From assembly GCA_036346245.1 (NCBI GenBank), contig CM070735.1:13060651-13124650 (forward strand): a stretch of 64,000 nt of DNA. The letters run 5' to 3'. The notes beneath the pieces were generated by a model, which saw only the letters and a list, made by a program, of their open reading frames with translations, made no database searches and was not told where the DNA came from. Below, piece by piece: positions 23,023-32,559 of this stretch. The position numbers and the translations under genes were made by a program. How positions within the stretch are numbered: the first letter of the stretch is position 1; each line of letters starts with the position of its first letter. Source of the stretch: Bonia amplexicaulis. Taxonomy: Eukaryota > Streptophyta > Magnoliopsida > Poales > Poaceae.

Positions 23023-24005
23023 TGTTGGAAGCCTTTATGACTTCTCCCAGGACTTTATGACAGCTTCCGATTGCTTATGACCACTTACGACCGGTTTCGA
23101 GACCATACAACCGCCTCCAGCTGCCGTTCGACCTCTCTGTCGCTCCTCCGATCGCTTCGCCTTTGTGGTCGTAAACCACTCTTATCTGCCGTTGTGCTGC
23201 TCTTCCTTCGACCGCGCTCGAATTACCGTGATCGCAACTCTCTACGATCACAAAGTGATGCTGGCGATCACTGTTCACTACGGTCGAAACACCCTTTCGA
23301 CCACGTTCACTTGCTTACAACATGGTCGGAGTCCCTTTCGACCATGTTCAAGTCTTTACGACGCAGTCGCAGCCTCTTCCGACCACTTACACCATGGTCA
23401 AAGCCTTCACAGCGTGGTCAAACGCCCTTACGACCACGTTAAACTCTTCTTCAACGTGGTCGAACGCCCTTACGACCATATTCAATCTTCTTCAATGTGG
23501 TCGAACGCCCTTTCGACCACGTTAAAACTTCTTTGCTGCGGACGTACCTCTTCCGATCACCTCTACTGATACCTTACCATGGTCGTATCACCCTCCGACC
23601 ACGTCTTCTTCAGGTTTGTCGTGGTCAAACACCTTTCGACCACGCTTGCTGATGTTTTGGCGTGGTCGTAAGCCCCTCCGACCACATTTGTCGTGGTCAT
23701 AAGTCGACTTCGACCACATCTGCGAGATTACTCAATGAAGTCGACACTCAAGGGTTTTCTTTTTTTCTTCTTTATTTATCGCATTAATCAGATTACATGG
23801 CTCCTCCACTTTTATACCCGGCTCTACGACTTGTGCACGGATTTAGACTCTGAATACAACTCGACTCCGACTTCGGTTCGATTACAGCTAACTTTTGACT
23901 TCGATTACTACTAACTTTCGACTTCGAATACAACTGACTTTCCGGTCTGGCTTTCGATCACGTCCAAACTTTGAACATAGCTTCTAAACAAGATTATTTC
24001 CAACA
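23023..24005 (-). repeat. 5' LTR of the copia element
   Basis: It is the partner of 17787-18793, TGTTGG..CCAACA, 983 bp, with the same CGACCACG/CGTGGTCG palindromic units at about 23280-23720. Confidence 0.9.
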
Positions 24006-24011
24006 GAGGAT

Positions 24012-24519
24012 GACGATGACGACGAAGACAAATGGCCTCATGTGTGCCTATGGCGCACGCGCCGCGCATGTTCCTGGTTCGCCGTGGAGGTGGAGGGAGG
24101 GAGGGAGAGGAGTGGTTGGTTCATATAAGGGGTGATGTCCCTATGTATATTAGCCAGATGGCTAAATGGGTCGGGCCAACCATGTCTGCTCGAGTTACGA
24201 TATTGTTGGTTTGGTCCAGGCTTGGTATGACACGAATAGTAAATTGGTCAGTCGGCCCAGCACGACCGGGCGTGCTGTACTTAGGCCAGTATCTTGGCAC
24301 GGTGGGCTGCCCTGGCACAGCACGCATAGTACCTTGTCGAGGTACGACCCGGTCCAACACGGCATGACTCACCATTTACTGATAACTCGACCAGGAGGGT
24401 AAGTTTGCTCAGAAGAGTGTAATATCTCTTATGGTAGTGCAATAAAATTGTTTGCGAATAGTAGTAAAATTTCTTGTATTAGGTTACTTTACCCTTTTGA
24501 GCGCGCATGGCGACTTAAC
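24012..24519. other. Intergenic, no gene
   Basis: Positions 24,170-24,370 are rich in GGCCCAGCACG-like and GGCACGG-like phrases, of the sort found in grass hAT MITEs, but termini could not be placed. Nothing codes. Confidence 0.35.
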
Positions 24520-24651
24520 AATAAAATTACTTACGATTGGAAATATAATTACTTGTCACTGTTAGTAAAAATACTTGCATCTAACAGTAAAAATACTTAT
24601 GACTGACAGTAAAATTACTTACAGTCGACAATAGAATTACTTGTGACCGTT
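24520..24651 (+). repeat. 22-bp minisatellite, six units
   Basis: Six head-to-tail units of exactly 22 bp each start with AATAAAATTACTT or AGTAAAAATACTT, followed by nine variable bases. The first 13 positions are conserved while the last nine are not. Confidence 0.85.
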
Positions 24652-24682
24652 TGACTAAGCATACATGGGCCATCATGACACG

Positions 24683-24880
24683 GTCCCAACCTCTCTCCGT
24701 GTTGTGCTTGGGTCAGAGGGTAGTCAAGTGGGGTAGTACGGTAACTTATTCGGGCTAGTCATATTGGAGGCATGGCACAGCCCCGACCTCTCTCCCGTGT
24801 CGTGCCTAGATCAGAGGGTAGTCACGTGGGCCAGTACGGTAACTTATTCGGGCTAATCATACTTGATCTAATCAGATCGT
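24683..24880 (+). repeat. Tandem duplication, two units of about 98 bp
   Basis: The phrases ACCTCTCTCC, CAGAGGGTAGTCA and GTACGGTAACTTATTCGGGCTA occur twice in the same order, about 98 bp apart. The copies have diverged by several substitutions. Confidence 0.8.
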
Positions 24881-25070
24881 GCCCTATCTAAATCCGTGAT
24901 GTGTTGTACTAGACAACCCATTTGGTTAGGTCTGGTATTAGTAGATCGTTGGAAATGGCTTCCAAAGCTATACCACAGAACCTTGGAGTAGTTTTTATCA
25001 AAAACACACGACATTGAAGGTGCGAAAGAAACACCAGACCACACAAATATAGAATTTTTAGCAAAAATGT

Positions 25071-25351
25071 CCGGTTTTGATGTGTTATTTGCAAAAATAG
25101 CATCATCTCAACTTCAATTGCAAAAATGGCACTACCCGCCGCTTGGTGACCAGGCGGCAAGTTTCTCCAGGAGACACGTGGCGGCTCACTGTGCGCATTA
25201 GCCCCGTCACGTGTTGGCCTAAGGCACCTACCGTCCTGTCACTGGGCGGCAGGTGCCATGTGTCGCTCTGAGAAACCTATCGTTTGGTAGTGCTATTTTT
25301 GTAATGGATGTTGAGAGGGTGTTATTTTTACAAATAACGCATCAAAACCGG
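25071..25351. mobile_element. Foldback/MITE with long terminal inverted repeats
   Basis: The left arm CCGGTTTTGATGTGTTATTT..GCAAAAATGGCACTACC is matched by the inverted right arm (GGTAGTGCTATTTTTGTAATGG..ATAACGCATCAAAACCGG). The arms are about 75 bp and imperfect. The middle is GC-rich with CCGCTTGGTGACCAGGCGG, itself nearly palindromic. It sits about 200 bp upstream of the SRC2-like gene. Confidence 0.8.
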
Positions 25352-25551
25352 TCAAAAGTTGGTTTTGTTCCACAAATATACTCTTGAATGAGTCATCAGT
25401 CACGACCCTAATACTATTCTTAGCACCAGATCAGAACACCAACCAAACCCAGGCGTTGCCTTTTAAGCTGTGACATCGCGCCTCTTTTCCACTTGAGGGG
25501 ACACTTTTCAAGGTTCCTCCTCCTACGTTAACCATCTCGGCGACGGCAGCC

Positions 25552-26397
25552 ATGGTGTACCGGCTCCTGGAGCTGACTCTGGTCTCGGCGAGCGACCTCA
25601 AGAAGGTGACGTTCTTCTCCCGGATGCGCGTCTACGCCGTCGCCTCCATCTCCGGGGGCGACACCCTCATGCCCACCCACGGCACCCACGCCGACCGCGA
25701 CGGCGGCAGCAACCCCGCCTGGAACGCGGTGCTCCACTTCATCATCCCCGTCGGCGCCGACACACGCGGCCTCGCTCTACACGTGTTGCTCCGCTCCAAG
25801 CGCGTCTTCGGCGACCGCGACGTGGGCGAGGTGTTCGTGCCCCTCGACGACCTCCTGGCCGGCGCGGACGAGGGCGGCGAGCCCAAGCCCGTGAGCTACC
25901 AGGTGCGGCGGCCCCTGTCCGGTCGCGCCCACGGCGTGCTCTACTTCTGCTACAAGTTCACCGACGTCAAGGCCGACGCCGTCGCCGCCGCGAGCGCAAC
26001 AGAAACCAAAGAAGGCCAGTACGTCAAGTACGTGCAGGACTCCGAGAAGGCAATGGCCAAGGCCATGGTGCCGCCGGTCGCCGCGTACCCACAGTTTCAG
26101 GGCGCGGCGGCATACCCACCAGTCGTGCCTTACGGCGCGCCTTACGCGGCCTACCCGCCACACCCGTATGCGGCTCCGGCACCGTACGGGTACAACGCTG
26201 CCCCGCCGCCGGCAATGTACGGGTACGCGTCGCCGCCGGTTGCAGCGCCGTCGAGGCAGGGCGGCGGGATGGGGATGGGCCTGGGCCTCGGGCTCCTCGG
26301 CGGTGCGGTCGGTGGGATGATCCTCGGCGACATGATCGGTGACTTCGAGGCCGACGCCGCCTACGACGCCGGGTTCAATGATGCGTTGGGATTTTAG
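25552..26397 (+). CDS. SRC2: SRC2-like C2-domain protein
   Basis: A 281-aa, single-exon gene with a very GC-rich frame. Residues 1 to about 135 form a C2 domain (LLELTLVSASDLKKVTFFSR, GSNPAWNAVLHF, GDRDVGEVFVPLDDLL, GVLYFCYKF). It is followed by a short polar linker, a Pro/Tyr/Ala-rich stretch with repeated AAYPP and PYGAP phrases (about 165-235), and a Gly-rich hydrophobic tail (GLGLLGGAVGGMILGDMIGD) that may insert in or lie along a membrane. This layout is that of the plant SRC2 family, named after soybean cold-regulated genes; members bind membranes and are linked to cold and defence signalling. The Ca2+-binding loop aspartates are only partly kept, so Ca2+ dependence is uncertain. The ATG at 25552 is the first in frame and sits in CAGCCATGG. 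The gene looks intact and ends about 410 bp from the convergent GST gene. Confidence 0.92.
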   Translation: MVYRLLELTLVSASDLKKVTFFSRMRVYAVASISGGDTLMPTHGTHADRDGGSNPAWNAVLHFIIPVGADTRGLALHVLLRSKRVFGDRDVGEVFVPLDDLLAGADEGGEPKPVSYQVRRPLSGRAHGVLYFCYKFTDVKADAVAAASATETKEGQYVKYVQDSEKAMAKAMVPPVAAYPQFQGAAAYPPVVPYGAPYAAYPPHPYAAPAPYGYNAAPPPAMYGYASPPVAAPSRQGGGMGMGLGLGLLGGAVGGMILGDMIGDFEADAAYDAGFNDALGF

Positions 26398-26809
26398 ATC
26401 TTGCCATGTGGTTGTGTATAGGGAAATTGGCAAGTTTTTCTGCTGCTCTTCTTGCAATGGCATTGACAGAACTGATCGATCGAACCGCCGTAAAATCAGC
26501 CCTAACTTTGTTCGCTTCCGATCCCTTCAAGACAGATATTGTGCTATTTGAGATCCACTTTTTTTTACCAAGCCAAGAATTATTTTAAACCAAATGATTA
26601 TATTAACCGAACACTTCCATGGCATCGAACACAATGCACAACATAGATATTTGGAAACGAGTGCGTACAACATGGAACACAGAAAACACACACACACACA
26701 CACACATGCAGGGTAAAAAGAAAACAGTAGCATAATGTGCTGAGAGCTACTCCATTTACTGGAAATGCACATGGAGAATCACCGTTGCAAATTAACACAT
26801 ACGCATGCA
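26398..26809. other. Convergent 3' regions; (CA)n tract
   Basis: This is the 3' flank of the SRC2-like gene (plus) and of the first GST (minus). A (CA)n microsatellite lies at about 26686-26705. No further gene. Confidence 0.6.
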
Positions 26810-28840
26810 TCACGGCATGTTTCCACTCGCGTGGCCGAAGTCCGGAGGCATGCCGGCTATCACCTTCTTGACGGACGGCCTCGCCAGAATTCCATCCCAC
26901 CATGCCTTGACACGCGGGTACGCGTCGACCACGCCGGCGTACTCGGTCGCCATGAAGTAGCGCATGAAGGGGAAGTGGCTGAGGTCCGCGAGGCTGACGA
27001 AATCTCCCGCTAGGTACTTGAAGCTGGACAGCCTCGCCTCGTACACCTCGAGCAGTTTCTTCAGCTTCTGGACGTTCTCGTCGACGAGGTCCTGGTCGCG
27101 GGCGCGGCCGACGATCGGGTTGATGATGCAGTGCCACACGATGGGCTGCGCTATGGGCTCGTGCTGGTGGGCCTCCACGTCGAGCCATACGTCCACCATT
27201 GCAGATTCTTCGAGGTTGCCTTCTCTGAGAAGCTCGGGTTTGTATTTGCGAAGGACATACCTAGCGATGGCGCGCGATTCTAGAAAGGAAAAAATTATTT
27301 CCATCGGGATTAATACAGCTGAATGAATTAACCAAGGGCATAGGCATGATCCACTAAAAATATGTAATATTGATCGAATACTAGCAAATTCTAGAGCAAA
27401 TGCGATGGAGAGTGAAAGTTTTCTCTTATTTTTTTGTTCGGAGGAAATGGATACGCGAGTGTGACATTAATTGTCATTTTTTCCTACTCTGAATCTTGTT
27501 AACTTTTGCCACTCCAAAATACTTCAGGTTCTAGTTTTATTGGTCTTTCAGCTTATTTAAGTCAAAAGTCACTCGGAACGCATCATCTTCTAATTTCGGT
27601 TTTTTTGACTTATTTGCTTTTTGCTTTTTTTCCTCATTATTATTTTGCATTGTTCGTAACAATATAATGGTTTTTTCAAATTTTCTCAATTTTCTTAGAA
27701 AAAATAACAGCCGTTACAGTGCAATTTCAGCTAAAAAGCACAGCCAGAGATTTAAGGCATAAGCTAGTTAGAATACCACCTATATCTTGGCTTGGGTGAG
27801 TTTTTTTTTGGGCTATGGTTTATGACTTATGGTTTAAATTTTTGAATTCTGGTTGCTCGCGAGAGCCAGTATGCAGAAAAAATAGTCGCATGTGATTTTG
27901 GCCAGTACAGTATTATCACACTTTTTACTACAATCTTCCTGTTGATCCTACTTTGAAAAAATATATCATTTGAAAAATAGTTACTACAATATAAATCATA
28001 AATTACAAGACATAGGTGAAAAAGAAGGCACGTAGGAGCCACTCTCTTTTCACAAAATAGGCAGCCAACCTCTCTAATTTTCATTTTTTATTTCATAAAC
28101 CTTGGCCCATAGTTAGATAAGTTCATAAGTAAATAGTGGCTGGGCCTTACATCGACTTGGGCCCGCTAAATGCCCATCTTTTTTTATAATGATCAAACTA
28201 AAAATATTGGGTTTGCAATTCAGCATTTCTCATCCTAGTCATGGGCGAATCTCTCTCTCTCTCACCCACTCTCTGTTTTTTTTTTTTGAACGGGCCTCAC
28301 CCACTCTCACACACATAAATACATAGTCAGCAGAAGCCGACAAAAAGTGTAGTAGACAACTTGGAAAAGCACGATCTTTTCCTGCGTTGCTTTGAGGGTA
28401 TTAATACGCATCGCTAAAGCACATCTAGTCGACAGAACGGCCTAATTACCGTATAAACATTACTGAGAAGAAACAAACAGAAAACAGAGAAGTCAAGCTG
28501 GCTTACGATAGAGCGTCAGATCACCATCCACCAGTACTGGGATCTCACCGAACGGCTGCAGAACGATTATACGGCAAACGTTAGTTCGTTGACCATGCAC
28601 TAGCTTAACGGGAGTGGCGCAAAACAAAACAATCGAGGTGAGAGCGAGACGAGCATAGAATTACACAAAATTCAGGCGAGGCATACGTACGTTTCTGGCG
28701 AGGTGCTCCGGCCGGCGGTGGTCGCCGCCGCACCTGCTCATCGGCATGAGCTCGTACTCCGCACCGGCCTCCTCCAGGCACACCAGCACCCGCACCATCC
28801 ACGGCGACACCGCCCACCCGTACACCTTCATCGGCGCCAT
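26810..28840 (-). CDS. GSTF: Phi-class glutathione S-transferase 1 (222 aa, three exons)
   Basis: Cytosolic GST that would conjugate glutathione to electrophiles. Exons on the minus strand: 28691-28840, 28507-28555 and 26810-27279, all GT..AG and in phase. The N-terminal thioredoxin-like domain contains the catalytic Ser at residue 12 (GWAVSPWMVRV), NPFGEIPVLVDGDL, and at the second exon junction a site where the family's ESRAI motif reads QSRAI: the Glu codon became CAA because the last base of exon 2 is C. That Glu is one of the residues binding the gamma-glutamyl end of glutathione in phi GSTs. The alpha-helical C-terminal domain has LREGNLEESAMVDVWLDVEAHQ and the N-capping region KYLAGDFVSLADLSHFP. 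Introns match the two GSTF genes downstream, so the three arose by tandem duplication. Length is typical (about 215-225 aa). It may have reduced activity. Confidence 0.92.
27795..28020. mobile_element. MITE family A, copy 5 (in GST1 intron 2)
   Basis: It lies inside the 1.2-kb second intron of the first GST gene. Family phrases are visible: GTGATTTTGGCCAGTACAG, TTTTTACTACAATC, and CATTTGAAAAATAGTTACTACAAT. Non-coding. Confidence 0.6.
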
Positions 28841-28952
28841 TTGTGCGCTCGACCTTGTGTTGTTGGCCTGTGTGCGCGCATGCGTAGTTTATAAAGGTAG
28901 TTTTTGGACAGTTTATTCCGAGTACAATTGTATGTAGTGCTCTCACATGGTC

Positions 28953-29119
28953 ATGGTGGATTAAAAAAGGATGGCGGCTTCTGGCGGCCTGTTAGTTGTT
29001 GGGAGAGGTGGGAACTCGGAAGCTACTTCAGGGCAGGGATGGTGGATTAAAAAAGGATGGCGGCTTCTGGCGGCCTGTTAGTTGTTGGGAGAGGTGGGAA
29101 CTCGGAAGCTACTTCAGGG
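28953..29119. repeat. 86-bp tandem duplication upstream of GST1
   Basis: Two almost identical units begin ATGGTGGATTAAAAAAGG at 28953 and 29039. They lie about 110-280 bp upstream of the GST1 start codon (minus strand), within its likely promoter. Near-identity suggests a recent event. Confidence 0.9.
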
Positions 29120-29330
29120 TTCCCTGCCTTTCGTCATTGCTTGCGCGCGCTGCAGACGACGGCGATGAAGGCCGGCGGGTGGCGGTTGGGCAGGGCTGCG
29201 CACTGCGAGGTTGCATCACGATATATGCTTTTTCCAGTAGCTATATTGACGCAACTTTGACGGTCAATGGAGTAAGCTGAACAGTGAGATAGAACTACAA
29301 CATACTTAGTAATAGACTACACACACTAAT
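29120..29330. other. Flank between duplication and GTTAC-rich island
   Basis: Part of the upstream region of GST1. No feature is visible apart from a GC-rich stretch at 29,130-29,215. Confidence 0.4.
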
Positions 29331-31934
29331 CAGTGGCTTCATGTAGAATAAGCGCGCGCCCCTAGCGATGCGATCCGACGACCCAATTAGCCAATCATGC
29401 CACCCCTTTCAATCAACACCATGTATGAAGTTATCATCTATAAGTAATGAGGTTATCATCTACAATTCTTGAGGTTACTTATAGTTATCATGCGCTTTAA
29501 ACCCACGCCTCCGGATCCCAAAGCTGTCCCATGTGCCACCTTTTCAGGATTTAGTGAGGTATGGAAACCAAACACGTTTTAAGCCCACCGGGAATATCTC
29601 TCTTCGTCATCTCCTGATTTAATCTCTCCCCGTCTCTTCATATCTCTCACCTCCGTGCCTCCCTAATCCGGCGACCTCGCCGCCTCGTCGTCGGCCGCAC
29701 GTACTAATCCGGTATCTTCGCTCATTGCCGCTGATCGAGCGCTGTTGCTCGTCGCTTCAACAGCACGCCGTCAGTCATCGCTGTCGACCTCACCTGGCTG
29801 TACCTAGGGTTAGCGATTTGGTTAGATGTTCCTTATATTATGGCTATAGTGCGACCGGTTTGTTATTATGATGTTGTTCCTATATTTTATACCTAATCCC
29901 CATTATCGCCGTAAAATTTCATTTTAGGAGAGCAAATGAAGATGGCGGGGAAGGCACAATACAAGGCAAGCAAAATCATAATTATGGATAGCCAGAATGC
30001 TTTGGGAATTACTCTTGACCCTACCCAAGCAGAAAGCGTGGATTTTTCTTGAATAGTAATTTTCTAATTTACAGGTGGTAACTTCGTAGTGTATGGCTAG
30101 TGACTTTTAAATCAATAGGCTATAACTTTTCTTATTTAGCAGGTGGCAACTTCGTAGTGCATGGTCAGTAACTTATGTGTGTTCAATCCCTAGGCTATTA
30201 CTCAACTTACGAGTACTTTGACCACGGCTGCTATTCAACTTACGAGTACTTCGACCATGGCTGATACTCAACTTACGAGTACATCTGCTACTGTATTTTA
30301 TGACCATCGACTGGTTATTGTAGCCTACGACCACCGACTGGTATTGTAGCTTACGACCAGTTTACTGTAGCTTTACGACTGGTTTATGACATCGAGTAGC
30401 AGCCGTGGTCAAAGTTACTTTCGGTTACTCATGAAGTTATCATCTATAAGTAACGAAGTCATCTATATGGTAAGTTATCATCTTCATAGTGTATCGAGTA
30501 CTTGTGTGTTCTAGTACAGTAACCAGTTGGTAGTCGGAGATACAGTAACCGGTCAGTAGGCGGAGATACATTAACTGGATGATAGGCATAATCTATAGTA
30601 ACTGGTCAGTAGGCTTAAGCTACAGTAGCAGATGTACTCGTTAGTTGAGTAGCAGTCGTGGTCGAAGTGCCGTGGTCTAGCAGTCATGGTCGAAGTGCCA
30701 TAGTCGAGCAGCCATGGTCAAAGTTACTTTCAGTAACTCATGAAGTTATCATCTATAAGTAATGAAGTTATCATCTACATGTAATGAAACTATCATCTAT
30801 ACGATCCTTTTTATCCATGAACATTTCTTGTTGTGTGGTTACCACCGGAGCACTTATTTCTTCGTCGGCTGCCATTTCTCCCGAAGCCATTCGTCACGTC
30901 AGTGTAAGTAACTCTATCTTTCTTTGATGCGACCTTTCAAATTGGAAATCTACAAAAATTACTACCGATGATACGTAATCAGTAATTCTAACCTAAAGAA
31001 ACGCGCCTCAATCAACCCACGATTCGAAATCCCGAAATTATGGGCATGAAAATATGGATGGATCACAATGAAAATGCATGCGTGTAAGTTACTGCCTATC
31101 CTAGTTACGCACGACCGCTGCATCAAGCCAGGTCATGCGTGCCCTGCAACCCATGTGTAGTGTGTGCGCACGCGCTTGTTAGTGCGCCTGTATACACACA
31201 CCCGGTTGTGCTAATCAACACGTGCGCACACGAGCATCTTGGTGCGGTTCATTTTTGATGATAACTTTATGTGCAAGAGATAGTAACTTTGATATCTTTA
31301 GTCAATCGATGATAACTTTATGTGCAGAAGATAGTAATTTGATGAATTATCGATGATAACTTTATTATCAAGAAATTGTAACTTGACTTGTATACTTGCA
31401 TGTAGCAGGAGAGAGAAAGGAATAAGTGTACTTGATTTATGATTTTTTATCTTGTTTACAAACTAAAAGATAATAAGGCTTTCACCAAATGTCCGATCTA
31501 CGATTCGTTTGCACCATTGTGTTCGAAGTTACAAACTTAACAAAATAAGATCTATGTTGAATATATTTTGACACTAGGAAATTCATGTCATATAAAGTTA
31601 CTATCGTGCATGAGTGAAATTATTGTTAAATACATGTATAGTTACTGCCAGGTTTATAGTGTTACAACGAATAGTAACTCTATATGTGTTTAACAGTAAC
31701 TTCACTCACACACGACAGTAATTTTATGAATTATAGATGATAACTTGATGTGCATACAATAGTAACTTTACCATGATTACCAAATGCTAGTAACTGTCCA
31801 TGGGGTGGGATGGTGGGACAGTTGGCCGGATAAATTCAGTCTAGTATGAGTAACATTTTTATGGTCCAGCTCAGATAGCCTAAATTATTTCATCACTGAA
31901 CCTAGGGCGTAACCAAATCCTGGCTCCGCCACTG
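29331..31934. mobile_element. Probable non-autonomous transposon rich in GTTAC/GTAAC motifs
   Basis: The 2.6-kb stretch holds no coding region, but holds dozens of AGTAACTT, GATAACTTTATG and GTTATCATCTATAAGTAA phrases in both orientations, and large imperfect inverted repeats (about 30220-30310 against 30630-30700). The right end reads, inverted, CAGTGGCGGAGCCAG, a terminus seen in plant DNA transposons; the left end at 29331 shares only CAGTGGC. Subterminal repeats in both directions are typical of CACTA, hAT or Mutator elements. No target duplication was found, so the class is open. Confidence 0.5.
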
Positions 31935-32559
31935 GGTGCGTTCCTATTTTGAACTTAACCTCATGTTGGCAGGCATCCATTATGGGTTAATCTACATCTT
32001 TGTGCTTAAAAATTCGTAACTTTAGCAAAAAGAGGTGTATCGAAAGCAAATTTGTGAATGTAAAGAAACTGAGATAATTAGAGAAAGAAGTTCAGAGGGG
32101 GAGTGAGTTCAGATAAGAGGAACAGAATTTTCAGAATAATGTGTACAGGAGCACTTTTTGAGATAGGTACTCCATACGGAATCTATTTAGTGATAATGAT
32201 TAATGATACTTGGCTCTACCATCCTGGCCCCACAAAATAGAACTGACAAAAGGATCTAGCTACATATTTTTTTTAAAAAAAACTTACAATTACATAAATG
32301 AAAAAATTGACAGAGTAAAGTTCGTAAGCATATGATTACGATTTTAAAGTACGGAGATATGAATTCACAACTTCTATAATATCACAAGGACAAGATGTGC
32401 AAGCCTCATAATGACTATGAAGATATATTGCGACTTCACTGCCACTCACACTTAAAACTAGCTGTGATACATAACTAGGAATTATTATTCAGCACAATAT
32501 ATTTCTCACATGAATCATAGAAGCACAATATGTTTCTCACATGAATCATAGACTTAAAA
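31935..32559. other. 3' flank of GST2, no gene
   Basis: AT-rich sequence downstream of the second GST. A short duplication (AGCACAATATGTTTCTCACATGAATCATAG-like) occurs at 32,490-32,550. Nothing else recognised. Confidence 0.45.

Larger units (their letters stand above)
17787..24005 (-). mobile_element. Full-length but inactive Ty1/copia retrotransposon
   Basis: Two LTRs of about 1 kb (17787-18793 and 23023-24005) flank gag and pol remains in the copia order gag-protease-integrase-reverse transcriptase-RNase H on the minus strand. A primer-binding site TGGTATCAGAGC (complement of initiator tRNA-Met) lies at 23010-23021, and a purine tract precedes the 3' LTR. GAGGAT flanks both sides (17781-17786 and 24006-24011) as a target duplication. 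The LTRs differ at very roughly one base in ten over the first 150 bp, judged by eye, so the insertion is not recent. Many stops and frameshifts make it non-autonomous now. Confidence 0.93.

Noticed and set aside
25777..26463. 228-codon frame opposite the SRC2-like gene
   Set aside because: A shadow of the GC-rich frame, with no recognisable domain.
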